Shown one piece after another: positions 4,740 through 6,551 of a DNA stretch of 6,551 bases. This DNA is from Alphaproteobacteria bacterium (lineage in GTDB: Bacteria > Pseudomonadota > Alphaproteobacteria > Rickettsiales > SXRF01), in contig JAFATP010000022.1 in the NCBI GenBank assembly GCA_019243895.1, positions 1-6,551 on the forward strand, written 5' to 3'. Positions within the stretch are counted from its first letter, which is position 1, and each line of letters opens with the position of its first letter. The notes beneath the pieces are model-generated. The model made no database searches, was not told where the DNA came from, and saw only the letters and a list, made by a program, of their open reading frames with translations. The translations under genes were made by a program, and so were the position numbers.

Positions 4740-6551
4740 ATGACCACCACCAGCCACCTGGGCATCGCCCTTATCGACCCGTCGCAGGCGCAGAAGGAGG
4801 TGACGGTGAACACCGCGCTGGTCGCCATCGACGCGCTGATGAACACCGGCGTCAAAGACATGACGCTAAGCGCCCCGCCCTCCAGCCCCGCCGCGGGGGA
4901 TGTATATATCGTGGCCGCCTCTCCCACCGGCGCGTGGGCGGGGCAGGCGAAGAATATCGCGTATTTCGATCAAATCTGGCGCTTCATCGTGCCCAACCAG
5001 GGCATGCATTTATGGGTGAACAGCGTCGGCGCGTTTTATGTCTATAACGGCACCGCCTGGGTGGGGGATAGCGGCGTCACGGGGCCGGGAAGCTCCACGG
5101 ACGGGCAGATCGCCCTGTTCAACGGCAGCAGCGGCGCCGTGATTAAAACCGCCGCCGGCACCGGCTTTGTCAAGGTCAGCGGCGGCGTATTCGCCACGCA
5201 GACCGGCGTGAGCCTCGCCAGCGACGTCACCGGCACGCTGGCCGCCGCCAATTTCCCGGCGCTGACGGGGGATGTCACCACCTCCGCCGGATCGCTTGCC
5301 ACCAGCATCGCCAATAACGCGGTGAGCTATGGCAAGCTTCAGCAGGTGGCCGCCACCTCGCTGGTCGGCAACTCCACCGGTTCCACCGCCAATGCCGCCG
5401 CCGTGTCCTTCGGCACGTTCTGCCAGACCGCGAATAATTTGAGCGACGTCACCGCCGCCACTGCGCGCAGCAATCTGGGTCTCGGTTCGCTGGCCACTGC
5501 CAGCAGCGTGAATCTAAGCACGCAGGCCACCGGCACGCTGCAGGCGGCGCAGCACCCGGCATTGACGGGGGACGTCACGAATTCCGCCGGGTCGCTGGCC
5601 ACCAGCATCGCTAATAACGCGGTGACGTATGCTAAATTCCAGCAGGTGGCGGCCACCTCATTAGTCGGCAACTCCACCGGTTCCGCCGCCAACGCCGCCG
5701 CCGTGTCCTTCGGCACGTTCTGCCAGACCGCGAATAATTTGAGCGACGTCACCGCCGCCACCGCGCGCAGCAACCTGGGTATGAATATCAGCGTCAACGC
5801 GCCTGCCTCCTCCGCCACCAACATCACGCTCACCAATCCGCTGGCCAGCGTGCAGAACATCAGCTTTTCCGCTACCGGCAAGAACCTGATCCTGCCGGCG
5901 ATGAACACGGGCAATTCCATTCCGCCGGGCTGGGAGCTGACCATCAAGAACACCGGCAGCAACGCCTTCGGCATCCTGGCCAATGACGGCAGCACGGTGG
6001 TGCTTTCGGCGCTGAACGCAGGCGATACGGTGTTCCTGACGCTGCTGACCAATTCGACCGCCAACGGCACGTTCCAGGCGAACGTGCTGGGCAGCGCCTC
6101 CACGCTGGACACGGCGCAGGTGCTGCAACCGTCCAATAATCTTTCGGATGTCGGCAGCGCCTCGACTGCGCGCAGCAATCTGGGCCTTGGCTCGCTGGCC
6201 ACCGCCAGCAGCGTGAATTTGACCACGCAGGCTACCGGCACGCTGCAGGCGGCGCAGCACCCGGCATTGACGGGGGATGTGACCAATTCCGCCGGGTCGC
6301 TGGCCACCACCATCGCCAATAACGCGGTGACGTATGCTAAATTCCAGCAGGTGGCGGCAACCTCGCTGGTCGGCAACTCCACCGGTTCCACCGCCAATGC
6401 CGCCGCTGTGTCCTTCGGCACGTTCTGCCAGGCCGCGAATAATTTGAGCGACGTCACCGCCGCCACTGCGCGCAGCAATCTGGGCCTTGGCTCGCTGGCC
6501 ACCGCCAGCAGCGTGAATTTGACCACGCAGGCTACCGGCACGCTGCAGGCG
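4740..6551 (+). CDS. DUF2793 tail-fibre-like protein with 100-residue repeats (3' end beyond the window)
   Basis: The frame is open for 604 codons from ATG 4740 to the right edge without a stop. Residues about 5-108 match DUF2793: PSQAQKEVTVNTALVAIDAL, then LSAPPSSPAAGDVYIVAA, GAWAGQAKNIA and YVYNGTAWV. This domain typically heads a protein encoded next to the GTA gp15 gene. Residues about 112-164 are a tail-fibre linker of the type DGQIALFNGSSGAVIK. From residue 165 come repeats of 100 residues containing ALTGDVT.SAGSLAT.IANNAV and NNLSDVTAATARSNLG, motifs common in phage fibre shafts. A 118-residue unique module (348-465) interrupts the second repeat. The only cysteines are C228, C328 and C563, one at the same place in each repeat. 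Composition is Ala/Thr/Ser/Asn/Gly-rich with few charges, as in trimeric beta fibres. The role as a receptor-binding or surface fibre is inferred. The C-terminus, probably holding the tip, is not seen. Confidence 0.9.
   Translation, partial: MTTTSHLGIALIDPSQAQKEVTVNTALVAIDALMNTGVKDMTLSAPPSSPAAGDVYIVAASPTGAWAGQAKNIAYFDQIWRFIVPNQGMHLWVNSVGAFYVYNGTAWVGDSGVTGPGSSTDGQIALFNGSSGAVIKTAAGTGFVKVSGGVFATQTGVSLASDVTGTLAAANFPALTGDVTTSAGSLATSIANNAVSYGKLQQVAATSLVGNSTGSTANAAAVSFGTFCQTANNLSDVTAATARSNLGLGSLATASSVNLSTQATGTLQAAQHPALTGDVTNSAGSLATSIANNAVTYAKFQQVAATSLVGNSTGSAANAAAVSFGTFCQTANNLSDVTAATARSNLGMNISVNAPASSATNITLTNPLASVQNISFSATGKNLILPAMNTGNSIPPGWELTIKNTGSNAFGILANDGSTVVLSALNAGDTVFLTLLTNSTANGTFQANVLGSASTLDTAQVLQPSNNLSDVGSASTARSNLGLGSLATASSVNLTTQATGTLQAAQHPALTGDVTNSAGSLATTIANNAVTYAKFQQVAATSLVGNSTGSTANAAAVSFGTFCQAANNLSDVTAATARSNLGLGSLATASSVNLTTQATGTLQA
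5232..5531 (+). repeat. Fibre repeat R1 (300 bp, 100 codons)
   Basis: First complete unit, residues 165-264. It runs from GTLAAANFPALTGDVTTSAG through NNLSDVTAATARSNLG to LGSLATASSVNLSTQAT. It is the most divergent copy at its start (LAAANF where the others have LQAAQH), which fits an ancestral or edge copy. Confidence 0.93.
5532..5780 (+). repeat. Fibre repeat R2, first 83 codons
   Basis: Residues 265-347, exactly 300 bp after R1. The 60 bases at 5701-5760 are identical to 5401-5460. The unit breaks off after SNLG at 5780. Its missing last 17 codons (LGSLATASSVNLTTQAT) reappear at 6186-6236 after a 405-bp interruption. Confidence 0.92.
5781..6185 (+). other. Unique beta-rich module spliced into fibre repeat R2
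   Basis: These 405 bp (135 codons, in frame) split R2. The first 118 codons (residues 348-465) encode a non-repeat segment with NISFSATGKNLILPA, WELTIKNTGSNAFGILANDG and NAGDTVFLTLLTNSTANGTF, resembling small beta-domains in phage tail fibres. The last 17 codons (6135-6185) are a diverged copy of the NNLSDV...ARSNLG block that ends R2, so the block flanks the module on both sides. This pattern fits insertion by recombination within the shared block. Confidence 0.8.
6186..6236 (+). repeat. Fibre repeat R2, last 17 codons
   Basis: Encodes LGSLATASSVNLTTQAT, the missing end of R2. It matches R3 exactly (6486-6536) but differs from R1 at several third positions and at one residue (Thr for Ser), so it is closer to R3 than to R1. 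Confidence 0.88.
6237..6536 (+). repeat. Fibre repeat R3 (300 bp, 100 codons)
   Basis: Residues 500-599, complete. It differs from R1 and R2 at few positions, for example FCQAANN for FCQTANN and SLATTIANN for SLATSIANN. The 87 bases at 6465-6551 are identical to 6165-6251, spanning the end of R3 and the start of the next copy. Confidence 0.93.
6537..6551 (+). repeat. Start of fibre repeat R4 (cut by window edge)
   Basis: Five codons (GTLQA) identical to the start of R2 and R3. The repeat array continues beyond the window, so the copy number and total length are unknown. Confidence 0.8.

Noticed and set aside
5339..6541. 400-codon open frame antisense to the fibre gene
   Set aside because: It mirrors the repeat array in a GC-rich frame, has no start signal, and yields a repeated low-complexity protein. 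The sense frame has DUF2793, a Shine-Dalgarno and fibre motifs.

Overview
The window is GC-rich and gene-dense. It carries the distal tail part of a phage-like particle, either a gene transfer agent (GTA) or a prophage. The host is most likely an alphaproteobacterium: the largest gene is a GTA gp15-type TIM-barrel tail protein, and the last gene opens with a DUF2793 domain, a pairing typical of alphaproteobacterial GTA clusters. The class assignment is an inference from gene families, because the window has no rRNA or other marker gene.

Layout from left to right. At 1-123 a minus-strand gene runs off the left edge. It has a good ribosome binding site and a possible extended -10 promoter. After a 45-bp divergent gap, a 1227-codon plus-strand gene (169-3852) encodes the gp15-like tail protein: N-terminal baseplate-type region, TIM barrel with two candidate catalytic glutamates, phage tail domain and FN3-like C-terminus. 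A likely intrinsic terminator overlaps its stop codon. The next ~295 bp hold no gene but a compact array of palindromic elements built on CGTCATTGCGAG...CTCGCAATGACG: two full 76-bp copies, two 36-bp half copies, and a possible relic of another CGTCATTCCCG-type repeat. A minus-strand gene (stop at 4148, start near 4681) encodes a small bacterial PH-like plus SHOCT-domain protein. It is divergent from the last gene, which starts at 4740 and is still open at 6551. That gene encodes a tail-fibre-like protein: a DUF2793 head followed by 100-residue repeats that are almost identical in DNA. A separate 118-residue beta-rich module is spliced into the second repeat.

The gp15-like protein would sit at the tail tip (hub and host contact, possibly glycan-active), and the DUF2793 protein would extend from it as a fibre. 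The PH-SHOCT gene, the palindromes and the left minus-strand gene break up what is usually a one-direction tail operon, so the module looks rearranged. I see no complete undescribed system here. The most interesting structures are the modular, recombining fibre gene and the mosaic palindrome array.
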